Of a DNA stretch of 5,958 nt, positions 5,456 to 5,958 are shown one piece after another; the stretch's first letter is position 1; each line of letters starts with the position of its first letter. The stretch is from an uncultured Collinsella sp. (GTDB lineage: Bacteria; Actinomycetota; Coriobacteriia; Coriobacteriales; Coriobacteriaceae), in contig CABQMC010000101.1 of NCBI GenBank assembly GCA_902465115.1, positions 1-5,958 on the forward strand. Reading direction: 5' to 3'. The notes under the pieces were generated by a model, which saw only the letters and a program-made list of their open reading frames with translations, made no database searches and was not told where the DNA came from. The position numbers and the translations under genes are program-made.

Positions 5456-5484
5456 AAAAAAGAGGCGCCCCGTTGGACGCCTCT
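5456..5484 (-). terminator. Intrinsic terminator of the carboxypeptidase gene
   Basis: On the minus strand AGAGGCGTCC pairs with GGGCGCCTCT (one T-G wobble) around loop AACG, a 10-bp stem, followed at once by TTTTTT (5461-5456). It lies 29 nt after the TAG of the minus-strand gene. On the plus strand no T-tract follows the stem, so it should not terminate the TM2 transcript. Confidence 0.9.
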
Positions 5485-5513
5485 CCAATCGCAAATGTAA
5501 TGTTCCCTCAGCC

Positions 5514-5958
5514 CTACACCTCGGGCGCCTTGGCTACGGTCTCGCTCTCTGCCGTGAGCGGGCGGTTGTCGATGCGGCGGCCTAAGCGATCGAGCTTCAC
5601 GAGCAGCCACTCGATGGGATTGGGCCCCGAGCCTTCCTCGTCGGCGACCAGGTCCATGACGGCGATCTTGGTGCCGTTCTGCTTGAGCGTAACGCTGCCC
5701 ACCTTGTCGCCAACATGCACCGTGCCCGAAAGATCGTCGTAGCTAACCTTTTCGGTCACCTCGCCGGCAAGGGAAAACACGGTCGCTTGCGCCGTGGGGT
5801 CGGCGAGCGTGGCGTCGATCGTCTTGTCCGTCCAATCTGTCTGGCTAACGCGCGCCATAAGCGGGTTGCCGTTGGCGGTCTTTTCCTGCGTGTTGGCGAT
5901 CGCGACCGTCACCTTGTGACCGTAGTACCAGTTGGCAAGGGTTGCGGTATCGGTAAAG
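5514..5958 (-). CDS. Probable D-alanyl-D-alanine carboxypeptidase, C-terminal part (cut by window edge)
   Basis: The last 147 residues of a minus-strand gene whose start lies beyond the right edge. The frame stays open through 5957, so the GTG at 5912 is an internal valine and not the start. The first visible residues (FTDTATLANWYYGHKVTVAIANT) would end the catalytic domain. Then comes a beta-rich region with YDDLSGTVHVGDKVGSV, TLKQNGTKIAVMDLVADE, resembling the C-terminal domain of S11 (PBP5-type) carboxypeptidases, where 'GDKVG...G..VA...LVA' is typical. The tail NPIEWLLVKLDRLGRRID can form an amphipathic helix like the PBP5 membrane anchor. Such enzymes trim the terminal D-alanine from peptidoglycan stem peptides on the outer face of the membrane. 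The active-site SxxK, SxN and KTG motifs are outside the window, so catalytic activity cannot be judged. Another extracellular protein with a similar beta domain remains possible. Confidence 0.65.
   Translation of the reverse strand, partial: FTDTATLANWYYGHKVTVAIANTQEKTANGNPLMARVSQTDWTDKTIDATLADPTAQATVFSLAGEVTEKVSYDDLSGTVHVGDKVGSVTLKQNGTKIAVMDLVADEEGSGPNPIEWLLVKLDRLGRRIDNRPLTAESETVAKAPEV

Noticed and set aside
5456..5484. Bidirectional terminator also ending the TM2 transcript
   Set aside because: On the plus strand the stem is followed by CCAATCGCAAATG with no T-tract, so it works only for the minus strand.
3935..5513. A complete integrative element at tRNA-Ser
   Set aside because: No integrase or transposase and no direct repeat of the tRNA 3' end at 4026-5513 were seen; only an inverted remnant is present.

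Overview
The window looks like chromosomal DNA from a Gram-positive, moderately high-GC bacterium. My best guess is a gut Coriobacteriia (Collinsella-like Actinomycetota). This rests on the codon and base composition, the CCA-encoding tRNA-Ser, the style of the D-Ala-D-Ala carboxypeptidase C-terminus and the NPF-type AAA ATPase. It is recognition from memory, not a search result.

Layout, left to right. (1) 39-2480 (+): a large uncharacterised 813-residue protein with TPR-like helical repeats near its C-terminus, followed by a GC-rich hairpin without a T-tract. (2) 2572-2628: a striking array of six YTAAA units, alternately 9 and 10 bp apart, lying directly before the ribosome binding site of (3) 2643-3725 (+), a 360-residue AAA/STAND-type ATPase with clear Walker A and B motifs and a C-terminal winged-helix-like domain. 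(4) 3726-3934: an intergenic stretch with a long near-perfect inverted repeat (19-bp arms), an 11-bp-period tandem repeat and a good promoter for (5) a tRNA-Ser(GCT) at 3935-4025, ended by a strong intrinsic terminator. (6) 4202-5353 (+): a 383-residue protein with a very basic N-terminus, a TM2 membrane domain and an unrecognised C-terminal region. It sits directly behind the tRNA gene and is bracketed by a pair of inverted repeats (4132-4159 and 5352-5377). A degenerate inverted copy of the tRNA 3' end lies at 4077-4091. (7) 5514-5958 (-): the C-terminal part of a probable D-alanyl-D-alanine carboxypeptidase, running off the right edge, with its own intrinsic terminator at 5456-5484.

The genes do not form one obvious pathway. 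Gene 1 and the ATPase are co-directional but separated by 162 bp containing a hairpin and an operator-like array, so the ATPase is probably expressed independently. The tRNA is its own transcription unit. The TM2 gene looks like small accessory cargo at a tRNA locus: inverted repeats flank it and a tRNA-derived scar lies upstream, but no integrase or transposase is visible. The dac gene is convergent with it.

The best leads for something undescribed are the helically phased YTAAA array controlling an orphan ATPase that carries a DNA-binding-like domain, and the inverted-repeat-bracketed TM2 cassette next to tRNA-Ser.
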